From NCBI RefSeq assembly GCF_013391415.1, contig NZ_JACAXB010000042.1, positions 60,064-124,063 of the forward strand: a stretch of DNA of 64,000 bases. Reading direction: 5' to 3'. A model generated the notes under the pieces. The model was not told where the DNA came from. It made no database searches and saw only the letters and a list, made by a program, of their open reading frames with translations. Of this stretch, positions 56,924 to 64,000 are shown piece by piece. Positions within the stretch are counted from its first letter, which is position 1. Every line of letters starts with the position of its first letter. The translations under genes and the position numbers were made by a program. This DNA is from Aquitalea sp. LB_tupeE (GTDB lineage Bacteria; Pseudomonadota; Gammaproteobacteria; Burkholderiales; Chromobacteriaceae).

Positions 56924-56953
56924 AAAACGGGCCTTGTATCTCTACAAGGCCCG
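56924..56953 (-). terminator. terminator of tRNA-Thr
   Basis: On the minus strand CGGGCCTTGTA and TACAAGGCCCG form a perfect 11-base stem around four bases, followed by TTTTGCGTTT. Confidence 0.9.
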
Positions 56954-56960
56954 CAGTATT

Positions 56961-57036
56961 TGGTGCCGGCGGCAGGAATCGAACTCGCGACCCCCTGATT
57001 ACAAGTCAGGTGCTCTACCAACTGAGCTACACCGGC
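56961..57036 (-). tRNA. tRNA-Thr (TGT)
   Basis: A 76-base cloverleaf on the minus strand starting GCCGGTGTAG with encoded CCA. The anticodon loop CTTGTAA gives TGT, decoding threonine. It lies 45 bases downstream of the Lys/His-rich gene on the same strand. Confidence 0.97.
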
Positions 57037-57080
57037 GAAGGGTTGCAATATAGCGCCCCGCCATGAGATTGGCAAGAGGC

Positions 57081-57491
57081 TCAATGCATTTTTTTATGCT
57101 TCTTTTTAATGTTCTTTTTTATATTGTTGTTTTTACTTGGTTTATGCGATTTGTATTTCTTAGCATGCAATGAATGACTCGCAGCAACCTTCCCTGGAAC
57201 TTTGGCTTTATGGGCCTTGGCGGATCGGCCATCAGCCTTACGAAGCTTTCCGGTCTTGTTTTTTGCGTGAACATGGCCAGAGTGCTTGGCATGGACTGCA
57301 GACCGATACTCCTTCCCCCCGCGCTTTACCGCCACCCCTGCATCTTGGTGTCGGGTCGATTGCTTTACCGTCTTGACAGGTGCATTTTGTACATCACCAG
57401 GTAAAGGAATATCTTCCGTTTCGGCATGCGCAACACCAGACAGTAACAACGCACCCAATAGCAGGGCACGCCCAATAATGGAATGATTCAT
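57081..57491 (-). CDS. Lys/His-rich exported basic protein
   Basis: A 136-residue protein with a signal peptide (about 1-23, ending AHA-ET). After a short acidic start, the mature protein is very rich in Lys and His (HAKHSGHVHAKNKTGK, then SLHAKKYKSHKPSK) and ends in a nearly pure Lys/Asn/His tail. No domain is recognised. It could bind metal, nucleic acid, lipopolysaccharide or act as a histone-like or cationic envelope protein; none of these is shown. The start at 57491 is the first ATG, with only a weak Shine-Dalgarno. Confidence 0.65.
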   Translation of the reverse strand: MNHSIIGRALLLGALLLSGVAHAETEDIPLPGDVQNAPVKTVKQSTRHQDAGVAVKRGGKEYRSAVHAKHSGHVHAKNKTGKLRKADGRSAKAHKAKVPGKVAASHSLHAKKYKSHKPSKNNNIKKNIKKKHKKMH

Positions 57492-57968
57492 AATCAAGTC
57501 AGAGCCCTTATGGTTTACCTAATTCGGTCAGGCGTGAAGAAAGGGGAACAAACCAGTCATGTTAGCACGGCTTGCAGACACACAAGCAGTCGTATCAATT
57601 TAGAGACGAACTCACCCACAAGAACCCAAGCCCGGAAAACATCCACACAGATACTGCTACACCCAACCAGGCTTGAGAACGATGCGAGCGATGGGACAGG
57701 TCAAGCCGCACCTGTTGACGAAAATGCGGAAATGCATCCAATGGAATAAACCGCAGCTTGAATTTGAAGCAGATGAAAATATATAGAAAAACAGAAAACA
57801 ATATAAGACACGCATATCTAACTGATGGTGCGAGCGGAGAGACTCGGAAATCCCAAAAAATCAATAACATCAGGCCATTTAGGACAGTTTTGGGACAAGA
57901 ACCACGCCTGAATGCTCACCCACACTTTCCGATCAGCACATTACCTCATCCTGTCCCAGCAACCACAA
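57492..57968. other. AT-rich region with no secure gene
   Basis: This lies between the methyltransferase and the Lys/His-rich gene. The only candidate is a weak small membrane protein frame at 57595-57870. Otherwise nothing was recognised. Confidence 0.35.
57595..57870 (-). CDS. possible small membrane protein, weak
   Basis: A 91-codon frame with two hydrophobic segments (about 20-36 and 70-87) separated by a basic, His/Arg-rich loop. It has the same direction as its neighbours and starts with ATG, but no Shine-Dalgarno was seen and no family was recognised. It may be chance. Confidence 0.25.
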   Translation of the reverse strand: MLLIFWDFRVSPLAPSVRYACLILFSVFLYIFICFKFKLRFIPLDAFPHFRQQVRLDLSHRSHRSQAWLGVAVSVWMFSGLGFLWVSSSLN

Positions 57969-58730
57969 CTACCCGCAGTAAGCCACCGCAATCAACTCCC
58001 GGCTCGACGGTGTCACCGCAGCGCCGGACCAATCGCCATACCACTCCACCCCGCCAAACCCCGCCAGTGCCAAATGCCTGGCAATCTGCGCCTGTGTCAT
58101 GAAGCGCAACACACTGCGACTCACCAGCTCCGCACCCGATTGCGCAAAGTAATAATGCGTACCGAAAGCAAGCAACTCCCCATCCGGCCCATCCCCCTCC
58201 AGCGCGTGATACAGCGACACCAACTCCCCCGCCGGGGACTGCACGACGCGCCGTGAGCAGTCTGGCGACCACTGCTGCCAAGGGGCACATGCCGGATTAC
58301 GGCTTTCAAACAGAAACCGACCGCCCGGCACCAGGCGTGCGCAAATGGCCTGCAAGGTTTCCTGCACAACATCATCCGTCAGCAAGCACTGAAACGCATG
58401 GCCAGTCATCACTGCCACATCGCACTGCATTTCACGCGGCAACTGGGAAGCAACACCCGGCAACCACTGCACCAAGTCACCACCATCACGCGACCGCGCC
58501 ACCGACAGCATGGCCTCTGCCGGGTCAATACCACACACCCGATGCCCCAGCCTGGCCAGCCGCACGGCAAACACACCCGTCCCGCAGCCCACATCCACCA
58601 CTGATACCGGACGCGCGCCAATCAGGCGCTCATAAAACAGATAGTCCGCATCGCCTGCGTTCAACACATCGTACAAACCGATCAAGCGTGGATCGCAGTA
58701 CTGCGCATTTTCGATGTCAACCAATATCAT
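57969..58730 (-). CDS. class I SAM-dependent methyltransferase
   Basis: A 253-residue Rossmann methyltransferase: motif I VVDVGCGTGVFAVRLARLGHRVCGID near residue 45, acidic motif II in GIDPAEAMLSVAR, GHAFQCLL and the post-motif LVPGGRFLFESRNP. The C-terminal half has RFMTQAQIARHLALAGFGGVEWYGDW, typical of small-molecule methyltransferases with a conserved Tyr-Gly-Asp motif. The acceptor is unknown. Start at 58730; GGGG lies directly upstream. Confidence 0.85.
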   Translation of the reverse strand: MILVDIENAQYCDPRLIGLYDVLNAGDADYLFYERLIGARPVSVVDVGCGTGVFAVRLARLGHRVCGIDPAEAMLSVARSRDGGDLVQWLPGVASQLPREMQCDVAVMTGHAFQCLLTDDVVQETLQAICARLVPGGRFLFESRNPACAPWQQWSPDCSRRVVQSPAGELVSLYHALEGDGPDGELLAFGTHYYFAQSGAELVSRSVLRFMTQAQIARHLALAGFGGVEWYGDWSGAAVTPSSRELIAVAYCG

Positions 58731-58824
58731 CCCCAAATGTAAAGCTATGCCTCAGCACGCGCCCAAGCCATGACTTTATACAGTTGCGACTATCTGAGAA
58801 GAATGAACATTCTCACCTACGCCA

Positions 58825-59041
58825 TCACACATAGGACTTATCACATAGACCTGCATCAGCTCGACCAACGTGATCCTCACACCAGCCAGCTGATGCCGTC
58901 AGGACCTGGCCCTGACGGCCTTTGATCATGATAGGGGCCAGGTAGTCTTGCCAGCACTCCCGGCCATGGCAGGTCGCCAGCTGGTAGATTGAAATGGCCT
59001 GCCAGCTGGCGCGGGTTGGGGGGCATGAAGTTGATGCACAT
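58825..59041 (-). pseudogene. frameshifted, truncated SRAP (YedK-like) gene
   Basis: Starting with ATG at 59041, the frame reads MCINFMPPNPRQLAGHF, whose Cys2 is the nucleophile expected for SRAP peptidases. Near 58965 the SRAP-like reading moves to another frame, giving CWQDYLAPIMIKG and ending at 58825 after about 70 residues in all. An intact protein is about 200-230 residues, so the gene has a frameshift and lacks the remaining two-thirds with the catalytic Asn, Glu and His. SRAP proteins (HMCES/YedK) shield abasic sites in single-stranded DNA and often sit near SOS genes; here umuDC is divergent next door. Confidence 0.6.
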
Positions 59042-59141
59042 GGCGGCATGGTATGTCGTACACCCCGGCCTTGCCAAGCATGCCAGCTTCGCTTTTCCAC
59101 ACACAAATCCTCACCCTTCACTGCGTGCTTTCTGCTATATT

Positions 59142-59159
59142 TGATTTTGTACATAATCA
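59142..59159. promoter_or_regulatory. 18-bp palindrome upstream of umuD, candidate operator
   Basis: TGATTTTGTACATAATCA is symmetric except for one central-flank pair and is centred on TGTACA. It lies 16 bases before the umuD start, overlapping the region where a promoter or ribosome site would be, and between umuD and the divergent SRAP remnant. It is not a CTG-N10-CAG LexA box. Confidence 0.5.
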
Positions 59160-59174
59160 TATCGAGCTGTTGCC

Positions 59175-59591
59175 ATGCACTACCCCATCCCCCTGTCCCG
59201 CTCCAGCCCGCTGCGTATCCCGCTGGTGGCCAGCAGCGTGCGCGCCGGTTTTCCCAGCCCGGCCGACGATTACGTGCAGGACAATATCAATCTCAACACC
59301 CTCTTGGTGGACGACCCGGACTGCACCTTCCTGATGATGGCCAGCAACGATGCCATCCACGGCATTTTCAAGGGCGACTATGTGCTGATCGACAAGGCCC
59401 GCACGCCAGTGCATGGCAATGTGGTAGTGGCCGCGCATGAGGACGGCTTTGTGCTGCGCCGCCTGCACAAGCAGCAAGGCATGCTGGCACTGCTGGCCGA
59501 CGCGCCGGGTTATCCCATGATTCCGGCGGAAGGCGATTACACCTTGCAGATATGGGGGGTGGTGATTGCCGTGGTGCGGCGGCTGGTATGA
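59175..59591 (+). CDS. umuD: UmuD-like protein with both catalytic residues replaced
   Basis: A 138-residue S24/LexA-fold protein. The cleavage site Ala24-Gly25 in [12 protein letters not shown] is at exactly the E. coli position. The catalytic Ser60 is Ala60 (ASNDAIHG instead of ASGDSMI) and the general base Lys97 is Arg95 (GFVLRRL instead of FTVKKL). The DNA is unambiguous (GCC and CGC codons). The fold residues around GDYVLIDKA and WGVVIAVV are kept. It should therefore not cut itself, yet might be cut in trans. Its stop overlaps the umuC start (ATGA), the usual umuDC coupling. Confidence 0.85.
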   Translation: MHYPIPLSRSSPLRIPLVASSVRAGFPSPADDYVQDNINLNTLLVDDPDCTFLMMASNDAIHGIFKGDYVLIDKARTPVHGNVVVAAHEDGFVLRRLHKQQGMLALLADAPGYPMIPAEGDYTLQIWGVVIAVVRRLV

Positions 59592-60850
59592 GCACTTTTG
59601 CGCTGGTGGATGGCAACAGCTTTTACGCCAGTTGCGAGCGGGTGTTCCGCCCCGATCTCGTCGGCCGCCCGATCATCGTGCTGTCCAATAACGATGGCTG
59701 CGTGGTGGCCCGCTCGGCCGAGGCCAAGGCGCTGGGCATTCCGGCCTTCCTGCCTTTCTTCCAGATACAGCAACAGTGCTACCAGCACCGTGTGACGGTG
59801 TTCTCCAGCAATTACGCGCTGTACGGTGACATGTCGCGCCGCATGATGAGTGTGCTGTCACGCTTCGCCCCGCAGCAGGAAATCTACAGCATCGACGAAT
59901 GCTTTCTCGATGTGACAGGCATCCCGGACCTGGACAGCCACGGTCACCGCATCCGCCAGGCGGTATGGCAGGGCCTGGGCATCCCCACCTGTGTGGGCAT
60001 GGGCAGCAGCAAGACGCTGGCCAAACTGGCCAACCACGTGGCCAAAAAGCGGCCAGAGTGGAACGGCGTGTTTGAATGGGACTGGCTGAACCCGCGTGAA
60101 GCCGACCGGTTGCTGGCCGAATTTGCGGTGGGTGAAGTGTGGGGCATCGGCCGCCGCATTGCCGAAAAGCTGACCCTGATGAATATCCACAGTGCTTTGG
60201 ATCTGAAACAGGCCGACCCGCGCCACATCAAACGCAAGTTCAATGTGGTGGTGGAACGCACGGTGGCGGAGCTGAACGGCGTAGCCTGCCTGGCGCTGGA
60301 GGATGTGGCTCCGGCCAAACAGCAGATCATCTCCAGCCGCAGCTTCAGCCGCCTGGTACACGACCTGCCCTCGCTCTCCGCCAGCATCAGCCACCACGTG
60401 GCCCGCGCTGCCGAAAAGCTACGCACCCAGGGCAGCACTGCCGGGCTGATTGGCGTCAGCATCCGCACCAACCCGTTTCGGGACCTGGGCCAGTACCACG
60501 GCTACACCTGCGTGCCACTGGTGCATCCCAGTGCTGACACCCTGCTGCTCAACCAGGCGGCCCAGGCCGCGCTGCGCGCCATCTGGCGCAAGGAGTTCAG
60601 CTACCACAAGGCCGGGGTCATCCTGATGGACATCGGCCCGGCCACCCGTCAGCAGCAGGATATGTTCTCCCCCCTGCCCGACCCGAAACGCAACCGGCTG
60701 ATGGCGGCCATCGACAAGCTCAACCGGGACTTTGGCAGCGGGACGATCAAGCTGGGGGCGGAAGGGCTGACTGAAGACTGGAGGATGAAGCAGGAGAAGA
60801 AGTCACCCTGCTACACCACCAGGGTGAGTGACATCGTGAAATTGATGTGA
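59588..60850 (+). CDS. umuC: DNA polymerase V catalytic subunit UmuC
   Basis: A 420-residue Y-family translesion polymerase. The palm motifs [18 protein letters not shown] and [13 protein letters not shown] hold the catalytic acids; [30 protein letters not shown] (helix-hairpin-helix) and the little-finger domain follow. QQDMF near residue 359 fits a sliding-clamp binding motif. Length matches E. coli UmuC (422). The start at 59588 overlaps the umuD stop. The polymerase itself looks fully active, in contrast to its UmuD partner. Confidence 0.95.
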   Translation: MSTFALVDGNSFYASCERVFRPDLVGRPIIVLSNNDGCVVARSAEAKALGIPAFLPFFQIQQQCYQHRVTVFSSNYALYGDMSRRMMSVLSRFAPQQEIYSIDECFLDVTGIPDLDSHGHRIRQAVWQGLGIPTCVGMGSSKTLAKLANHVAKKRPEWNGVFEWDWLNPREADRLLAEFAVGEVWGIGRRIAEKLTLMNIHSALDLKQADPRHIKRKFNVVVERTVAELNGVACLALEDVAPAKQQIISSRSFSRLVHDLPSLSASISHHVARAAEKLRTQGSTAGLIGVSIRTNPFRDLGQYHGYTCVPLVHPSADTLLLNQAAQAALRAIWRKEFSYHKAGVILMDIGPATRQQQDMFSPLPDPKRNRLMAAIDKLNRDFGSGTIKLGAEGLTEDWRMKQEKKSPCYTTRVSDIVKLM

Positions 60851-61096
60851 CGCTACTGGGCAATAGTGAATGATTTTTGGCCTTTGCGGATGGTAACCAC
60901 CAAGAGACACGGATTCCGATTCTGTATTGATTGCTGCCATTAAAGCATCTAGAGAAGCAGGGGACGTTTGCGATGAAATCGTAACCACGTATAAAAACTA
61001 CAATCAATATAATTGACATATGTATTTTATGTCTTGTTTTTTCATACCTTGGGCATATCTAAAGAGAGCCACCCCTCCCTCTATGAAAGGCTTCCC

Positions 61097-62203
61097 TTGA
61101 AGATCAATGAACTGATACAGGTGTGTTTTGAGCACGGTCTTAATGGTCGAGATACCGATACTTGCGTAAAAGCTATAGCAGTCAATTTCTTGGAACCTGC
61201 TAAGCCTGTTGTAACAATTGAAATGTCCAAGCTAGCCGACTTGTTGCGCATGATGAGAACTGCTGACAGTGCCCACGCCTATGTCGCAGGAGGTGTATTT
61301 CACTTCAATGCACTATTCAAACACAGCAAAGAGTTTCCTGCGCCTCGCATCTACTTCATGAAGGGTAAAGATTTGCTGGAGGTAAATAAAATAGGGACAT
61401 ACCTACAAAGTAACGGGATAACCTTGCCACCTGTACACGATGGACATCTCGCGACACTCCTTGATGACAAAGATTACCCTAACCGCTTCCAAGCATGGCA
61501 TGCCCGCCGGGAAGAAGATGTGGCCCCATTTAGAGGACTACTAGATGGGAGGGTAAAAAACACTGCTGTTGAAAAAGGGATGTGGCTCTCTTCAGGCGGA
61601 GGCTGTTTGGTTTGCGGCAACAAGACTGAGTTGATGTCAACAACAACGCTTATTGCAAAATCTGGTTTAATGATTGGGCTGCAACTTTGTGAGCATCATG
61701 AAAATGAGACCAAGGATCATACAAGCCTACTGAATTACATTGCAAATAAAATGGGTATTCCCGCACCACTTCTTGTCGATGCCAAGATCCACCACCATGA
61801 CAACCGAACAATTACAATAAGTTGTGAAGCGATAAAAGTAGAGTTAGATTGCACGATCGAAGTAAAGGAAAAAACCATTACAGCCCTCCGCAAGTCTGGG
61901 TTTAGGATCATCCTCAGGCAAGACTCGCTTTCTGATTATGCTTATAATATTCAAGACCCAACAAAAAAGCAGATATCAAGAATCGACTCTGCGAATCATC
62001 ACAAAGTCGCATACGGCCCAGATCATATTCATCGCAGCTTGACAAAATCAAAGAAAAATAAGGTTGAATCCAGCTTTACATATGGTTTTGCAATAGCTGA
62101 CCTGAAAATAATTCGCAAACTTGTTGAGGATGCTGAAGCGAACTGGGAAGCTGCCGCAGTTGATAAAAATGACTTAAATGACAACAATTCAGATTCAGAA
62201 TAG
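61097..62203 (+). CDS. unknown protein with Cys/His knuckle and TumE-like C-terminal half
   Basis: About 368 residues if started at TTG 61097 (AAAGG lies six bases upstream); the frame is open from 61013, but that part overlaps a TATAAT-like promoter element at 61008-61013. The first 170 residues show no known domain. A CLVCGNK-x25-LCEHHENE block forms a possible zinc knuckle. The last 130 residues have strands then RIDSANHH and YGPDHIHRS, followed by a helix (ADLKIIRKLVED), which resembles the His-rich TumE/DUF6516 toxin family. The tail is Asp/Asn-rich. It is AT-rich compared with umuC. No function is claimed. Confidence 0.65.
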   Translation: MKINELIQVCFEHGLNGRDTDTCVKAIAVNFLEPAKPVVTIEMSKLADLLRMMRTADSAHAYVAGGVFHFNALFKHSKEFPAPRIYFMKGKDLLEVNKIGTYLQSNGITLPPVHDGHLATLLDDKDYPNRFQAWHARREEDVAPFRGLLDGRVKNTAVEKGMWLSSGGGCLVCGNKTELMSTTTLIAKSGLMIGLQLCEHHENETKDHTSLLNYIANKMGIPAPLLVDAKIHHHDNRTITISCEAIKVELDCTIEVKEKTITALRKSGFRIILRQDSLSDYAYNIQDPTKKQISRIDSANHHKVAYGPDHIHRSLTKSKKNKVESSFTYGFAIADLKIIRKLVEDAEANWEAAAVDKNDLNDNNSDSE

Positions 62204-62254
62204 CTGATATAAATATCATCCTCTTGAATCGCCCATAGCCTACTAGGTAGGTTT

Positions 62255-62287
62255 ACGGCTGCTTTCACATTGAAAGCAGCCGTTTTT
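62255..62287 (+). terminator. Rho-independent terminator after the unknown gene
   Basis: ACGGCTGCTTTC and GAAAGCAGCCGT form a perfect 12-base stem around five bases, followed by TTTTAATTAG. It separates the two accessory genes transcriptionally. Confidence 0.95.
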
Positions 62288-62317
62288 AATTAGTTATGAG
62301 AAGGATAACTACGGACA

Positions 62318-62369
62318 ACCAACTGATGATGCGCCAAGCTCGGCCTTACAGGCCAAGCGCAACGTTAGC
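62318..62369. repeat. attC-like imperfect palindrome, uncertain
   Basis: CCAAC at 62319-62323 faces GTTAG at 62364-62368. Between them GCGC and GGCCT pair with AGGCC and GCGC, with unequal unpaired bases on the two sides. Conserved AAC and GTT ends with extrahelical bases are features of integron attC sites. It departs from the usual RYYYAAC/GTTRRRY consensus and is short, so it may be only a hairpin. Confidence 0.25.
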
Positions 62370-62677
62370 AATCAGTCCGCAGTTGCCAGTGACGATCACA
62401 GCGTCTAAATGATGGCTTTCCTCTGCTACTTAGGGCTGCACTCGACCCATTGTTGCTTGCAACGTAGTAGAAAATCAGCGAAAGTTATTAGAAGATACCG
62501 GCCATTTCTAAGTTCCGTTATCAAATGACTGCACTCTGCCTCTGAGAACGCATACTATCTACTCAAAGCAGAAGTTCAGCGCAAATCATTTGCCCTCACT
62601 TCGGCCTGAGCTACCATCTATTACTTTTGGCCTAGGTGTCAGCGCAGGGCCTGATACCTAGGCCTAGGAAATTTCAC
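62370..62677. other. leader region of the last gene
   Basis: About 300 bases without a gene before the PRTase-like protein. Several promoter-like AT stretches are present, but none could be chosen with confidence. Confidence 0.35.
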
Positions 62678-63976
62678 ATGACCGCCTTACCAGGTGCGAT
62701 CCCGTCCGCCATTTGGCAAAACGACTTTACTGCGGACAATCTAATTGACTACGCGAATGCGTCAAGACAATTGTCGTCCTACATTCGCGTGTTGTGCCAA
62801 GAGGGCTTCAGACACTTGGTTGTCCCGAGCAGAGGCTCTGTGCCATTCATTAGGGCCGCCGAAAGCGCGTGGAATCTCGAATTGCGGGCACTCCCGACCT
62901 ACCAAGAGAGGTATCAGCAGAATATGGAGCTCATTGGATCGCCGTTCATGCAAGAACTGGTGCTTCCATTCTCGGCAGACCCCAACGATGCGACACAGAC
63001 AACCGCTGCAATCCGCAGGTACTGGAGCCGGGTACTCGCTGCGATCGTTAAGCGTGACGGCAAGGACCCTTACCTTGGCTTCTACAAGGTCCTTGTCGAA
63101 CGGCTAGCGAAACGGTCTTGGCTTAGCGCACTGCCACGCGACTTGCCGCAAGAGAAGTTTATCTTCATCGACACAGTGGTGTCAGGTAGAGCAATCTGCG
63201 AAATCATTGATGCTTTCCAAGAGGTCGGGCTCGCGCACTGTTATTTCATTCTGATCGCCGATGGAAACGGGAATGAGATTGCACCTAAGTACAAGCGTGT
63301 AATTGATGACCTAGTATCCAGAGATCGCTGCACCATAATTTGTGTGAAGCGTCTTTTCACTGAGGACAGGGGGCCTGCAGTTAGCGGCGTCTGGAGTACT
63401 GTGTATCCTCAGATGCTCAATGCCGTCCGCAACAAATATGCATGGGCGAAAGACGCCTACGGAGCAGGTACATTCTACCATCAGGTTTCTAGCTCACAAG
63501 TTGAGCCGGTGGAAGGCATCGGTAACTCTGAATACAACATGCCGGTCACGCGTATGTATGCATCGATTTCCACTGGTATCTTCACCGCCTTACATTCACT
63601 CCATGAAATGGATGTAGTTGAGGCAAAGCTCGCGTCCACTGTGGGACGTAATACAGCAGGTTTTGACAGCCTCGTCGCAAAGCACCGATCGGAAATAGAA
63701 GTAAGCCTGCGCAGGCAGCTCGACTATCAGCTTTTTCGTTTTCACAAGACTATCGAAGAATTAAAACCGTATACGCCGTTGGACAAATTAACCACCAAGC
63801 TCTTGTCAAGTCCAAGAGTGTTGCAAGCACACGCCACTGCCATAGTGGACGTCTCAAGCTCTCATCTAGTCAGAGTCACATTCAAGGACAATGAGGTAGC
63901 CGATTTCATGCGGGAGGTCGATTGCGAACTGAAACTAGGGAAGGACGTGTTGGCAGACTGGTTCCGTAACCGGTAG
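62678..63976 (+). CDS. unknown protein with phosphoribosyltransferase-like motif
   Basis: A protein of 432 residues. Near residue 35, SSYIRVLCQEGFRHLVVPSRGSVPFI looks like the first strand-loop-helix of a type I phosphoribosyltransferase fold. Near 165-185, FIFIDTVVSGRAICEIIDAF matches the shape of the PRPP-binding loop (hydrophobic strand, acidic pair, small residues, helix), though with DT in place of the usual DD/ED. The C-terminal half has no known domain. The ATG at 62678 has AGGAA seven bases upstream. Composition is lower in GC than the core genes. It may belong to a defence or conflict island; this is inference. Confidence 0.7.
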   Translation: MTALPGAIPSAIWQNDFTADNLIDYANASRQLSSYIRVLCQEGFRHLVVPSRGSVPFIRAAESAWNLELRALPTYQERYQQNMELIGSPFMQELVLPFSADPNDATQTTAAIRRYWSRVLAAIVKRDGKDPYLGFYKVLVERLAKRSWLSALPRDLPQEKFIFIDTVVSGRAICEIIDAFQEVGLAHCYFILIADGNGNEIAPKYKRVIDDLVSRDRCTIICVKRLFTEDRGPAVSGVWSTVYPQMLNAVRNKYAWAKDAYGAGTFYHQVSSSQVEPVEGIGNSEYNMPVTRMYASISTGIFTALHSLHEMDVVEAKLASTVGRNTAGFDSLVAKHRSEIEVSLRRQLDYQLFRFHKTIEELKPYTPLDKLTTKLLSSPRVLQAHATAIVDVSSSHLVRVTFKDNEVADFMREVDCELKLGKDVLADWFRNR

Positions 63977-64000
63977 CGCTAGGCTGGACAACTGCCGAGC

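Noticed and set aside
58825..59160. A single intact leftward gene of 111 codons upstream of umuD
   Set aside because: Its first part is out of frame with the SRAP-like start MCINF; the reading is better explained as a frameshifted pseudogene.
58990..59174. LexA box upstream of umuD
   Set aside because: No CTG-N10-CAG match was found; only a different palindrome is present.
1..64000. CRISPR arrays, insertion sequences, prophage genes, rRNA
   Set aside because: No regularly spaced repeats, transposase or integrase-like frames, phage structural genes or rRNA signatures were seen.

Overview
The window looks like a chromosomal segment of a betaproteobacterium of the Neisseriales, most like the Chromobacteriaceae (Aquitalea/Chromobacterium/Vogesella group). 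The reasons are the tig-clpP-clpX-lon-hupB-tRNA-Val-tRNA-Asp-ppiD order, a Neisseria-type trimeric porin, the beta-type motA/motB with an HDOD protein, and DUF3579 and DUF2788 proteins. This placement is inferred from family recognition, not from a search. Base composition is moderately GC-rich, with AT-richer islands near 9.6-10.5 kb, 57-58 kb and 61-62 kb. No rRNA, CRISPR array, insertion sequence or phage module was seen.

Layout. 1-5.2 kb: the 5' part of a TenA/heme-oxygenase-like gene, a membrane GGDEF-EAL protein and an Atm1-type ABC exporter. 5.3-9.6 kb: apaG, then rpe, a short-chain dehydrogenase, gph, a likely trp leader peptide and trpE. 9.6-15.2 kb: an AT-rich membrane protein, slt, an NDUFA9-like protein, cca and an LprI-like protein. 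15.2-20.5 kb (minus strand): an amidase, a SpoU methyltransferase, an HDOD protein, a membrane methyltransferase, and motB and motA. 20.8-27.2 kb: a gamma-glutamylated putrescine degradation cluster (aminotransferase, PuuA, PuuD, then rightward PuuR-like regulator and PuuC). 27.2-32.5 kb: a chemoreceptor, a flavoprotein, yajQ, a LysE-type exporter and DUF2788. 32.7-37 kb: argF-argG and an Orn/Lys/Arg decarboxylase. 37.3-43.6 kb: dinG, DUF3579, porin, map, an orphan flagellin and rnk. 43.7-48 kb: a hydrolase, a thioredoxin-like ferredoxin, dnaB, a flavoprotein and sodB. 48-56.5 kb: the proteostasis cluster with two tRNAs. 57-64 kb: tRNA-Thr, a Lys/His-rich exported protein, a methyltransferase, a broken SRAP gene, umuD-umuC and two unrecognised accessory genes.

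How the genes work together. ArgF/ArgG and the decarboxylase control the ornithine/arginine to polyamine branch, while the Puu-type cluster degrades putrescine. A regulator of that cluster sits between its two arms, with an excellent promoter and an inverted repeat directly in front. tig, clpP, clpX, lon, hupB and ppiD form the classic protein-quality block. At the right end an SOS-type mutagenesis operon lies beside the wreck of an SRAP gene, followed by two accessory genes of foreign composition.

The most notable observations are: a UmuD in which both residues of the self-cleavage Ser/Lys dyad are replaced (Ala60, Arg95) while the Ala24-Gly25 cleavage site is kept; a non-LexA palindrome at its promoter; the frameshifted SRAP remnant beside it; two unknown genes at the right end, one with a Zn-knuckle and a TumE-like His cluster and one with a phosphoribosyltransferase-like motif; a 14-codon Trp-Arg-Trp leader before trpE; and a perfect 26-bp palindrome inside the putrescine operon.
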